DNA of 64,000 bases from Gibbula magus (taxonomy: Eukaryota; Mollusca; Gastropoda; Trochida; Trochidae): NCBI GenBank assembly GCA_936450465.1, contig OW388289.1:77116593-77180592 (forward strand). Direction: 5' to 3'. Position 1 is the stretch's first letter. Each line of letters starts with the position of its first letter. Both the position numbers and the translations under genes were made by a program. Under the pieces are notes generated by a model. That model was not told the DNA's origin. It saw only the letters and a list, made by a program, of their open reading frames with translations, and searched no databases. This document shows, piece by piece, positions 46,715 to 59,055 of the stretch.

Positions 46715-47330
46715 AGCTGGTTTCCAGAACACTGAAACTAACAGGATACCAAATGGAAACCAGTATTTCCAGTTGGTATCCAGACAGTTTTTATAAGTTT
46801 CCATGTGGTTTCCAGCAACACTGAAACTGAATTTTGCACCAGTATCCGGATGGTATCCAGTGCGAATAATTACCCACTCCTCCAAGTGGTATCCATCTGG
46901 TTTCCATGAATAACTTTCTTTTTGGTTTCAACTCAGTTTCCATGTGATAGTTTCCACTTGGTTTCCACTTGGTTTCCATATTTCTTAGTTTACACTTGGT
47001 TTCAACTTGGTTTCCATGTTCAGGTTTACTGTTGGTTTCAGTCTGGTTTCCATGTTAAGGTTTATTGTAGGTTTCAGTCTGGTTTCCATGTTACGGTTTA
47101 CTGTAGGTTTCAACCTAGTTTCCATGTTGAGGTTTACTGTAGGTTTCAGTGTGGTTTTAGTATAATGGTTAACTGTAGGTTTCAGTCTGGTTTCAGTGTA
47201 ATGGTTTACTGTAGGTTTCAGTGTGATTTCAGTGTAATGGTTCACTGTAGGTTTCAGTCTGGTTTCCATGTTAAGGTTTACTGTAGGTTACAGTGTAATG
47301 GTTTACTGTAGGTTTCAACCTGGTGTCCAT
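46715..47330 (+). repeat. Left subterminal array of GGTTTCCA/36-bp units
   Basis: First scattered TGGTTTCC and TGGTATCC motifs, then about nine tandem 36-bp units (about 46985-47330) of the form TTTACTGTAGGTTTCAGT plus CTGGTTTCCATGTTAAGG with substitutions. In CACTA elements such subterminal motifs bind the TNPA-type protein. The array also creates a spurious 129-codon open frame. Confidence 0.8.
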
Positions 47331-48004
47331 GGTTGGCATTTGCATGTTATGATTTAAATGAATGCAGTGTCAACACCTACAGCAACTGCTATCTTCATCA
47401 AGAGCAATAATGCTTCGGAGAAAATAATTCTAGTAATGATAAAAATAATTGTACTTTGTTATAAAATTCATTACATAAAGTGCCAATAGCAAAGTCAATC
47501 TAATCATATCTAATTGCAAAAAAGAAAAGACATTTTGCCTGTTGTACTAGTAATACAAAACAAGTGTGTTGTTTTATGAAGTTTATTACGTAAGTGTCAA
47601 TTGCAGAGCAAATACTTGACTAATGCTGCAAAAAGGAGGATACATCTGACAATCAAATCTACGGAATGTATTCAAATGATATCAAGTACACAATACCATA
47701 TAGTGATCTTATTTATGAAGATCCTAGATATACATTTACAAATTGTATTATTTAAAATTACTTCATAAATCATCCAGCAAAATGCCATAACTGGATGACG
47801 AGGTAAAATAACAGGGCATTGCTGCTGAGTAAGAAAGAGGATCACTGATAATTCTGTGGTTATATTCTCGATTTATACTGTGCTGCCGGCCAATCACTAT
47901 TCAATGTATGTTATGAAAAGGTGGTTTTATTTTCTTCGGGTAAACAGCCCGGGGAAAATTACATCACTAATCCTCCGGGGTGATTTCAAACTCTTCAGCT
48001 TCAG

Positions 48005-48088
48005 CTAAATACGTTCTGTGTCCTCAATGGGAATGATCTTTCGACCACATGGTATGCTTGACCGATCACATGCTTCCTTCATGTTCTT
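48005..48088 (-). other. Possible terminal exon inside the transposon
   Basis: The minus strand has an acceptor-like CTTTTACAGCCTAG and then 27 sense codons with MKEACDRSSIPCGRKIIPIE, then TAG. A donor/acceptor-bounded 65-nt segment upstream (48289-48353) has stops in all frames, so a coding transcript is not supported. A spliced non-coding RNA or a decayed gene is possible. Confidence 0.15.
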
Positions 48089-49364
48089 CTAGGCTGTAAA
48101 AGTAAAACGAACATAAAAATGATATTAATGACCAACACAAATTGAAATTTGGTACATCCTCTGTTTTACTTATTTGAAGTGTTTTAGTAAGATACACAAT
48201 CATAAGTTCTGATTTGTCAGATATGATTATTTTGTATACTGCAATTATTACATTAGTTCTTAGGTTAAGTTTCGAAACACATATGTACCTGTTGTAGGCT
48301 AAGGTGAGAGGTCATCTATCGCCTTCCTCAAGTTTCCCATAAGTGCAGGAATGCTGAAATGTTATAAAAGTATCAAATCAATCAAAGAAACATGAATATT
48401 CAAAAGGGTATTTCAAATTCTAACTAAATATAAAGGTCATAATATGATATTCAAAAATATACATCAGTACAACAACTCTTATTTGGTCGTTTTTTTAGAA
48501 TGTATTTTTTATGTATTCGTATGAATCAAGAAAGTAGAGACCGTCTTGATACAATAAACATTGACATCGTTTCGATACAATATTTCGAAGGTATTTGATC
48601 AACTTTATTTAAATTGTTATTTCAATCATTAGCATATTGGACACACAATAAGAAAAACATGAACTGTACCTGCATGCAGTTGTAGAAATATCATGTTGTT
48701 TTGCCCTCAGTGAATGACAACAGTTGTTGCCACTGAAGTTCACGTACACCCGGCAGACAAGATTCTGTTTCTTCAATCAGTCACGGGTTATACTGGCAAT
48801 TTAATCGCGCCAAAATGTGGATGATGAACAAAGCTCTTTGTCTGTGAGAGCACATGGTCTGGCTATTATATAACACCATATGGTGGACAGCGAGCGCCCG
48901 GCGATACGGAGCATACATTTGACCTACATCTAATTACTAGATTAAGGCTCACTGAATCTTAGAGTTTGTAATTGATATTACTGTGTAGATGTTAAAAAGT
49001 AAGTCCAACATTACACATGCAATACAATGAATAATACAAAAAAAACATATTATGGTTGATATAAGTTAATGGCATTGTCGAAATGAAATGGAATACGGTA
49101 CATATCATATCATATCAATCAAGGGTTTCAGTTATTTACTTGTTTATATAAATATAACATTTGCAAGACAATATTTTTCTCAGAAGTATAGTTAACCATC
49201 CTTTGTTAAAGCTTCATCTGAAAAATTTATTTGAACATGTTTATCATAATAATTAATATTGAATTTCTAGTTCTTTGCTTTGAATACACGTGCAATTTTA
49301 AATAATGGATAACTAATTTGGTTTCTATGGGTCTTTTGATTTGAACAAATGGTTAACAAATGAA

Positions 49365-50037
49365 TACTTGATAGTTTCATGTTGGTTTCCATTTTCGGGA
49401 AACAATAATTGTAATTTACACTAATGGAAACCAGCATGAAACTTCACATTAGAGTTTCATGTTGGTTTCCCTTACGGAAATATTACATATCATAGAGTCC
49501 AAAATGGATTCTAGTTGGAAACCAGGTTGCCAAGTTTAAGTGATAGGATAGCAAGTGGATACCCCTATTACCAAGTTAACAGTTGGTTTCCCGATTTCAG
49601 GATACTCAGTCATGTGTGCTTTGGTAGTTTCATGTTGGTTTCCATTTAATGGAATCTTTCAATGCAGATTTCCAGGAATGGAAACCAACATGAAACCTCA
49701 CTTGATAGTTTCATGTTGGTTTCCATTTTCTGGAATCAATAATTGCAATTTACAGGAATGGAAACTAACATGAAACTTCATATTGTGGTTTCATGTTGAT
49801 TTCCATTTCATGGAAACATTGATTGCAATTTCCAGGAATGGAAACCAACATGAAACACATAATCAATGTTTCCAGTTGGTTTCCATCACGGAAATACTTA
49901 ATGTTATAGAATCCAAAATGGATTCTAGTTGGAAACCAGGTTACCTAGTTTCAGCAGATGGATACCAAGTGGATACTCCTATTACCCGGTTTCCAGTTGG
50001 TATCCAGATTGCAGGATACTCAGTCATTTTTGCTGTG
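49365..50037. repeat. Right subterminal region with partial tandem duplication
   Basis: Repeated inverted pairs of GTTTCATGTTGGTTTCCAT and its complement, ATGGAAACCAACATGAAAC. The terminal about 140 bp (49900-50037) recurs at 49485-49622 (TCCAAAATGGATTCTAGTTG, GGATACTCAGTCAT), so a former or abortive right end lies 415 bp inside the true one. Confidence 0.75.
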
Positions 50038-51179
50038 TAGACATAGTTTTATGAAATGAAATAACTACAGAAACCCTTTTTCGAACATCGTGACTCTATC
50101 AATATGATACTGACTGGATGTTGCATAGGCATCAGAGTTAAGAAAAAGAGAATCTTAAAACACATTATATAAAGAAAAAATGACACAAGCTGAACGCAGG
50201 TTATGTAAACACATATTTCCTTTTACAACAGACCTAGTTTTATAAATGTTCTGCTCAATACATTACGCTTTTTTATAGGAACGGATATAGCCTTCAAGTA
50301 AAACCATAACACGGTGAAAAAAAATATCAATTTACCAAAAACATGGAAGTAAAGATAACTCTTTGGTTTCTCTTCGCATTCTTGGTTAGAATACGATTCT
50401 CTAGAGAAAGGGCTGCCTGACCGTCAATATTCATTATAAAAACAAAATTGCAGTATTATTCGTATTCGTTTACGTAAATAACTTCAGGGCTGTTGAAGAT
50501 GTCATTTCTTGCATGCTTGGTTTATATATATATTTTTTTTTTCGTTATTTTTTTCTCTCTGTTTCATGACTGCATTTTCCCAAGCATCAAAAATAAGTTA
50601 ATGGAGTTAAAATAGATGTGTTGTTTTTGTTAACTCAATTATTTGGTGAAAGGCATTGTAAAATGTCAATTAAAATGTGATCAATCTTTTCCGTGTTCAG
50701 TACACACTAACCAACGAGTATCTAACTGAGCTATGAAAACTGATACTTTTTGTCAAATAAATCAACAGAAAAGAAACGAAAACAAGAACACAAACCATCG
50801 CCAAGTTTTATTATTGCAAAATTTAACCTGAAATGAAGATGTTAATCATCAGTCATCAATAACGATTATTTGTATAATGAGTTAAAGATGTTTAAAAATT
50901 TTTTTTAAATGAAAGCAACAGGAATGTGCTTTATACGAGGACGAGACTATGACTCTCATTGAAGGCAGTAAAGTACTGATCTATTGCCAATTTTAAGATA
51001 AAGCAATTTTTGTAGTATTTTTATGTGATATTAACAGAAGATGGTTCATTACAGGTGGTTCAGCAATATTGATGTTTACGCAAAGGATGATTCACTTTGA
51101 TTAGTGCGTGTGTATGGCACTTTCGACCAAGGCCGTGAAATCAAGTGACAATAACGTTGTCTAGGTGAAATGGGCATCG

Positions 51180-54100
51180 TTTTTTCTGTGATGATAAAAT
51201 CAGTTTGACAAGGCAGTGGGAAAATCAGCGAAAGCTATTAACTTTAAAGAATGATAAGCCAAAAACCTCACATCATATTGAAACAGTTATTTACCAACTT
51301 AATACAATGTTCAAAAGACTTACAAGGTACACACTGATTGCACTGATTGGCCTAAAATTCACGAAATAAATATTACAAATCTACTGATTGCACAAAACGA
51401 TTTCGAAGATATACTTTCATATTTGACGAAAAATAATGTAAATTAAGAGTCGTTATTTTAAAACAAGGGAACAGGACAAAATGAGTATTTCATCAAAAAT
51501 GATGTAGCTCGCAGTTATCTGGACATGTACAGCTTATCAGAAATAATTTTCATTTTATCTAAAGGTTTTCACGTCCATGGCTTCAATTAAAGTAATTAAA
51601 TCAAACTATTGATGATCATGTTGTGTGATGTACTTGGTTCAACGAATCCTGTTCAAATAATGATGATCTTGTCAAACAATAAATATCCTGTCATCACACC
51701 GTACATAATAACGAGACACTATCTATCAGTTAGAATAAGAAAAAGTGTGATGGCCGATAACGTAGATTGTGTCGCTATTGGATTGTGAGGACGGGATGGG
51801 CATTGTATCCAGGGCAGTTGTGATTGTTAATGTAATGTTGTGTAATCTCACATATTATAAATTAATTGTCCATATATGCTCACAAGGTCTGTAACATTTT
51901 AATTAATAACATAAATACACTGCAGAATGCTGAAAAAAATAGAATTATGAATTCCGTTCTTTGTCATTGTTAAATCAGAGGAAACATATTTGCGTTTATG
52001 CTAAGAAGAATTTTTTTTATAACACTGAACTAGGATCGTTTACATTAGTTAAAATTTTCACAATATTGACTGAGCTGGTGAAATGAAATTTTTATTCTTC
52101 GAAACTATCTAAAGAAATGTTTTATTAAGGCACTTTCATGGGTGAAAAATAAAACGGATCCAGAGGACAACCTTCCTTTTCAGGAATCTTACTAAAGAAA
52201 ATTATTAGAGTTGTTACGTTTGAACTATCATGAAGATTTGGTGATGAGGTTAGGGGTTTGATAACACGTTCACTGTGACATTGACAAACATGTAGTCAAT
52301 TTGCGTTGACAGTTCAGCTGCAAGATGGATAGTGTAATTCCACTTTCTTGCATAATGGTCGTGTCATGATTTATTAACATGAAATGAGATTTGCTTTCAA
52401 ACTGTATGCACATTTTAAATCACTGTAAATTTAAAAATTAATTGAAGTTAATTGAAGTTGCAATTTGTGATTCTATACCATAGAATAAGTATAATCAATT
52501 TCTACAAGTCTTATTTCCATTTTGCTGGTGTAGACTGTATCTATGTTAAATGAAATAAATCATTGACTACGGATGCAGATGACAACGGAGTAGATTCCCC
52601 TAGATGCTTCTAGTAAATTTTAACATCTGACAAAATGGTCACTTATATTGTTACCTCTCTCAGCTGTTCAAATTGTTGTACACACATTTTAGATGCAATG
52701 TGTATTTGTCTTATGTTCTTCTTTCAATAGAAGTAACTCACTCAAAGCATTCAAAATAAGTACAAAATCGGGGGCATATAATAAGTGAATCCGTCCTTAG
52801 ACCAACTGAAACTTGTGTTGGTTAGATCATGGTTTAAAGAAAGGAGCCATGGTATCACTCTCAGGGAATGCCAAACCTCATCTTTTGATCCTCGTCAGCA
52901 CCGAAGAGGAAGCCTAAGGTTAAGACAGGTTGGAGTAGGCTTAAATGTGGATTTCTACAAAACCATTGCTATCTTACTGTTTTATTCTTAACATTAAACA
53001 AACCTTTATGTGTTTTATGGTATAAACGACGGTGTCTCTAAGGATACTGCCTTTAACAAGTGATGAAATTGGATCAATGATCTATGTTGATGCATGGAAT
53101 TACAAAACTCAAACTATGTTTAAACCTGCGTTAAGATTAGCAAATACTTAAATGATTCAAGTTATTTTACCAATCATGTTATTTAAGAATTCATGATAGT
53201 ATTTGAACACTATAATTGTCTTATGTAAGAATATAGGTGACGGTAACGGCGTGCGGCATGTCGTAAAATGTCCGTTAGAAAGACGTTGCAGTACATTTAA
53301 GCGCTTTCTGTTAGTTTATAGATAAATCTATGCTTAAAACGAGTTAATGCATATATTTTGAGACTTTTCACAACAATAAGTTGTTGTCGCAAAATGTTAC
53401 CGTAAGTACGTTCGATTGCTGGGTCCCATCTCTCCTTAAGGCCGAGGGTTCATTTGGATCAGGAGTCGTTGTGGTTAAAAAGAGTTAAAGTGAAGATCGA
53501 TAACCATCAAGATTATATATTTATCAAGGGATTAATTTGGGTCATGAGATGATTTGAGTTTGACAGTTGGTTTGGATAGAGGTTCTGGAAAGAGTCTTGT
53601 TATGAACATCATACAGTGTATGTCATACTCTAACAAATACTAACAATCTGAAAAAAAGAATGCGAGTTGCAAATGTAACTTTGCACCATATCGACATAAC
53701 TATAATGAAAGAATAAGCAACAATAGACGCTTGTTTGTAAAACAAAAGACTTTGTCATCGATATGGTTTTCTTAAAAAAAATTCAATAATCATGGTTTGA
53801 CATTGTACTGACCAACTGTTCACTCTTAACATTCATTTTATTTTATTTTCAATGTTGTCAAACCTTTGCCATCTGATAGAATTATATGACGATATATCAA
53901 ATCTTGACAACTCCAACAATGCAACAGCTTAATGGCATTAACTATATTCTGATGTTGAGTGGTATCTATCCAATGTAGTATCGAATATCTATTGTTAGCT
54001 ATGTAAACTTTGACCCTGAAGCATGTGTTCTTGTCTGTGTACCTTTAATGCCTCAATTCATTATTTGTTGAAAATGGAATTCAATGAACTTTACATACAT

Positions 54101-57100
54101 GTATCATGGAACAATTAAGCCATTTATTTTTCTTAAAGTTCCAATCAAGACATATTAACGATCTCAACAACAACAGCAACGATGTTACGTGTACCATTTC
54201 TCACTTGCTGAAGGCAACTGATTCCTCAGCTCGCTTTAGTTGTGTTATTATATGAATATAGATTGACACGATCACTGTTAGATTAAGCTCTCAACCTCGA
54301 GTGACATCAATTATCTCCGAGTCCATTACCATCAGATTATTTGTCTATGAGAATCACAGACAAATAATAACTACTGACTGATACAATCCAATTGGTCGGA
54401 GATACAGAGGATATGATAAAAGTCCATAAGGAACTTTCAGGTACTTTCAAATCAAGGGACATAATGAAAAACAAGAAATACTTGTATGTCTATTGTCAGA
54501 TTTGTACTGTAGCATATATATTCTTGAGAGGCAATTAGAGGTTGGTGAACAAGTATAAGACAAATGTATGTGAAGGATTCTTTACGACGTGTTCTGAAAG
54601 GGCTAACGTCTGATCAGGTTTTAGCACTGAAATGTTGTGTTCTTCGAGACTATTGTTTAATGGCCGTAGGGAGGGACAAGGAAAAGTTCAGAAACGTTGT
54701 GCTTACAATACAAAAGAGGTTGTTATCCATGTATTTGTCTTATACTTCATAATGTAACTTTGTTTATTGCTTTGTTATTGTCAATACGCCTTTTTTTAAA
54801 TGCTAGTGTTGTATTATCCAATCATGTCTGAATATTCAATATTGTTTTACAGACGATTTACCAAAGAGCCTTTACCTATGTGATTAACTATTCCGCTAAG
54901 CACGCATATTTAAAGGGATGTCATTTGCCCTGATACATGTAGTACATATATTGTGTTCATAAAACCAACTTGTTATATGAGCAATTCTGAACCTAGTGGA
55001 TACAATATTCAAGGTGAAATCCTGAAATCCTATTAAAAAAGCCATACCGTTACATATTTGGCTTTACTGATTGGTTGCATTGAAAGTAAGTTGTGTGAAA
55101 ACAGTGATTCCGTTGTGAAGGCCAATTATGAACTGTACTGTTATTTTTGGAAACAAAACATTTGTTAAATATTTGTGAAAACGATTGACCCTTAATATAC
55201 TGACAAATAAAGAAGATAAAACTACTATGCATTAAACTATATCATAATAGTAGTATGCTAACTGTTGTCTAGTTAGCTGATATCCACAGTCATGGAGGAG
55301 TGCAACATGTGCTCTGGTGTTTGTCCTAGTGGAAGGGGAGGAAATGCGGTCACGAGAATCATAATACCGTAATGAAAACTAATAACAATTGCTATCTAGA
55401 TAGACTTTCTTAAGCTGTTATGGACTAAATTGTGATATGGAATTATTACTATTTAGTTAAAATCATTAAAAACTAATTGATAACACTAAAAGCAGCGCAT
55501 TTCCCCTCCTTAAGCTATGTATCCATAAATAGATGAGAAATAGAAATCACATGACAGCTTAACTACAAAAAATGACAACAACGGAAAGTATGAAAGTATG
55601 AAAGTATGATGTTAGAACTATATAAACTATTTCTTTAATGAAATGTGGACGACGTGGTTTAATGATGGGTGTATGTATTCACATACCTGTGAGTAAAAAG
55701 AATAAACATAATGTTCTGACTGTATGATTTAAAAAAATAATCATCCAGCAAACTGGGCTCATCATTGCTGAACTTCCCTGAAAATGCTCAACAGGACCAC
55801 ATTCCACCACATTACTTATTGCAAATCAACAATTAAAGCTAAAAATGACACATACTGTCTTTCATTTCGGGGTTTGGGGATATTTGCTCATAAGTGTATT
55901 CTTACTATTATAATATGCATGCATCAGGTTTCACAGTTCTCTCCCATCACCTGAAATAGTATACCCATTTAAATACCCCCTCTGAACTAAGGTTCCAAAT
56001 CCTCTCAACCAGTGGAAGAATAATACTTTTAGGGATTTTGATTTAGATAAAACACACTGTTGAAACCATTTAAGCCTAAACACCACTAATGCATTCAAAA
56101 GTTAGTTAGAAGTTAATTTTAGTTTTCACCTCGTTGATCGAAAGTGTATATAATTATATCATGTTCTCCCAAGTTTTATTGTTCAAGAAAAATCAGTTTG
56201 ACATTATCCTTCTATAAGGCAACGATGTATAGGTATTGAAGCGAGATACACGAAATGTTTATTTTAGGTGAAAAAATGAAACTTTTTGTTTTATTCTGTC
56301 CTGTGGCTATTTCTATTTTCAAAACTTTCTTGAAGTTTTAACGGCAATGAGCTCATTTAAGCGGACTGATTTAGTAGATAGAAAATTAATTCAATTTAAC
56401 CAAGTTTTACACCATTACAGGAGATTGGGGGAACTTCTTTGATCTAGATCTTTCTGTCACTTACAACTCACAAGGGACATTAAATGCGGAACAACATATT
56501 ACATTCATATTTGCGTAATATGTGAGTTGTTGCCTGTAAATAGCACTTTTGAAACATATTCGACGCAACCGTGTGCGTGGAAGCTTTGTCAAGGGAGATT
56601 ATTTTGCTTTTTTCTTACACAGAGAATTAACTTAATAAGTAACATTGAAACGTCGAGACAACCATGTCAATGAGTTGGCTCAAATTATAATACATTTGAA
56701 GAGAACGTTGAAATAAGCAGTAAGCCAACTGATATGACGTTTCATTCATTCCCTGCATCGACTTGAAACAGTGAAGTATAACTGTAAAAAGCAGAAAGAT
56801 TAGCTTTTATGAAGATTACACATAGTTTTATGAAATGACATAACTACAGAAACCCTTTTTCGAACATCGTGACTCTATCAATATGATACTGACTGGATGT
56901 TGCACAGACTTCAGAGTTAAGAAAAAGAGAATCTTAAAACACATTATATAAAGAAAAATGATACAAGCTGAACGCTGGTTATGTAAACACATATTTCCTT
57001 TTACAACAGACCTAGTTCTGCTCAATACATTACCCTTTTTTATAGGAACGAATAGCCTTCAAGTAAGAACATAACACGGTGAAAAAATTTATAAATTTAC

Positions 57101-57930
57101 CAAAACCATGGAAGTAAAGATAACTCTTTGGTTTCTCTTCGCATTCTAGGTTAGAATACGATTCTCTAGAGAAAGGGCTGCCTGACCATCATTATTCATT
57201 ATAAAACAAAATTGCAGTATTATTCGTTTTCGTTTACGTAAATAACTTCAGGGCTGATGAAGATGTCATTTCTTGCATCTTGCATCTTTTCGTTATTTTT
57301 TTCTCTCTGTTTCATGACTGCATTTTTCCAAGCATCAAAAATAAGTTAATGGAGTTAAAATAGATGTGTTGTTTTTGTAAACTCAATTATTTGGTGAAAG
57401 GCATTGTAAAATGTCAATAAAAATGTGATCAATCTTTTCCGTGTTCAGTACACACTAACCAACGGGTATCTAACTGAGCTCTGAAAACTGATACTTTTTG
57501 TCAAATAAATCAACAGAAAAGAAACGAAAACATGAACACAAACCATCGCCAAGTTTTATTATTGCAAAATTTAATCTGAAATGAAGATGTTAATCATCAG
57601 TCATCAATAACGATTATTTGTATAATGAGTTAAACATGTTTAAAACATTGTTTTAAATGAAAGCAACAGGAATGTGCTTTTATACGAGGACGAGACTATG
57701 ACTCTCATTGAAGGCAGTAAAGTACTGATCTATTGCCAATTTTAAGATAAAGCAATTTTTGCAGTATTTTTATGTGATATTAACAGAAGATGGTTCATTA
57801 CAGGTGGTTCAGCAATATTGATGTTTACGCAAAGGATGATTCACTTTGATTAGTGCGTGTGTATGGCACTTTCGACCAAGGCCGTGAAATCAAGTGACAA
57901 TAACGTTGTCTAGGTGAAATGGGCATCGTT
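51180..57930. repeat. Tandem segmental duplication, copy 2 (empty site)
   Basis: Collinear with 41106-51181 apart from the transposon. It ends at CATCGTT (57924-57930), after which unique sequence begins. The transposon-free position is 56817-56819. Confidence 0.9.
54564..54752 (+). other. Duplicate of the 62-codon small ORF
   Basis: Partner of 44445-44633, reading SDQVLALKCCVLRDYC where copy 1 reads SDQVFCTEMLCLRDYC. Same start and stop. Function unknown. Confidence 0.2.
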
Positions 57931-59030
57931 GATGTGTAGGTGAGGGTACATTTCAAGTTTCAGAAAGCTTGATTAAAAACCAAAAAACGAGAGTTCCTTA
58001 TTCTTTCTTTATTCAGTCTTGTAATGGCTACTAAAGACCAACTAAAAACACTATGAAAGATATTTGAAACTAAATATTATATTTTCAAATGATTGAATTT
58101 GAGGCATAGGTACAAGGATGAGGGTTATACAAGCTTTTTACAAGGGGTTCAACTGAAACGGAGGCGGAGTTGATTTAGAAACATACACGCCCACATGTTT
58201 TACTATAACAACACGTTATCGATGTTGACGTGTATATTAAAGATATTGTTTATCGGTTCAAGTTATTGAAACAATAATAGTATTGATAAAGATTGTTATT
58301 TATGATACAATTGATCAGATATTGGAAAATAACATTTACTATACAGCGCCATATTAAATGATAATCGCTATAGCAGATGAACCACCTAAACCATCTTGTT
58401 AATGCAAGATATTTACGAAATGTCGTCCTGAGATACTTTGGATGAAACACACGCCAGAGGGTATTGCTGAATATATTGTACTGTCGTCAAAATACTTAAC
58501 TGTATGAAAATGATTAAAAGTTTAAAGTCAACAACTCTTTTTGTTTCTTTCAATGATAAAATTGCAGAGATTAAAGTCACGTTTATTCAATAAAACAATC
58601 TGACGTCAATAACTTCAAAGCATGATGCGGTTAAACAAAATAACCAAAATGCTTACACAAACTTCACATGTTGCTGAATTGGTTACATGTACATTACATT
58701 TCATTTTACTTCATTTCATTCAATTCCCGACTTCAGAGTCTGTAACAATTCATGAACCTCTTTACCTAGACGTTCCTTATGTGTGACACATTCAAGATAT
58801 CAACATTATGTTCCAAAACGTTGAATCAATGTTTGGGGCAACCTTGTGCAAAATGTTAACATTATGTTTTCACCCTAAGGTACTTCTGATGTCCAGATTA
58901 TATATTGTTATCACACCTGTCAATGATTAGCCGGTTTCTTGATGTTTCATGTAGGATAAAAGAAAGAGAGCAAAAAAAAGCAAAATGTCTGAATCATCCT
59001 TTTCCTATTGTGAAGATATTACGTCTTGGA
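57931..59030. other. No gene seen
   Basis: Unique AT-rich sequence after the duplication; nothing supportable. Confidence 0.45.
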
Positions 59031-59033
59031 TTA

Positions 59034-59055
59034 GGGGGGGGGGGGGGGGGGGGGG
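59034..59055 (+). repeat. G22 homopolymer
   Basis: Twenty-two consecutive G at the very start of the older duplication copy A'. It is capable of G-quadruplex formation and a likely sequencing or assembly weak point. Confidence 0.9.

Larger units (their letters stand above)
46702..50037. mobile_element. CACTA/EnSpm-like non-autonomous DNA transposon, 3336 bp
   Basis: Perfect 14-bp terminal inverted repeats CACAGCAAAAATGA (46702-46715, complement at 50024-50037), flanked by TAG on both sides (46699-46701 and 50038-50040), a 3-bp target duplication. The tandem duplicate at 56811-56826 reads GAAGATTACACATAG with no insertion, giving the empty site (TAC for TAG). CACAG termini with a 3-bp TSD, and dense short subterminal repeats, fit the CACTA superfamily. 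No transposase-length frame exists inside, so it is non-autonomous. Its insertion postdates the duplication. Confidence 0.8.
41106..51181. repeat. Tandem segmental duplication, copy 1 (contains a transposon)
   Basis: Unit from the T6 run at 41106 to about 51181, immediately followed by copy 2. Without the 3336-bp insertion and its 3-bp TSD it is about 6.73 kb. By eye the two copies differ at a few percent of sites plus small indels, for example a 34-bp segment in copy 2 at about 52689-52722 that copy 1 lacks. The junction CATCGTT|TTTTCTGTG shares a short T run with the outer breakpoints, which suits microhomology or slippage. No recognised gene is inside. Confidence 0.9.

Noticed and set aside
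46922..47311. A 129-codon open frame with FHVKVYCRFQSG repeats, and the antisense METRLKPTVN repeats
   Set aside because: Produced by the 36-bp subterminal array of the transposon; both strands are open because the unit length is a multiple of three and stop-poor.
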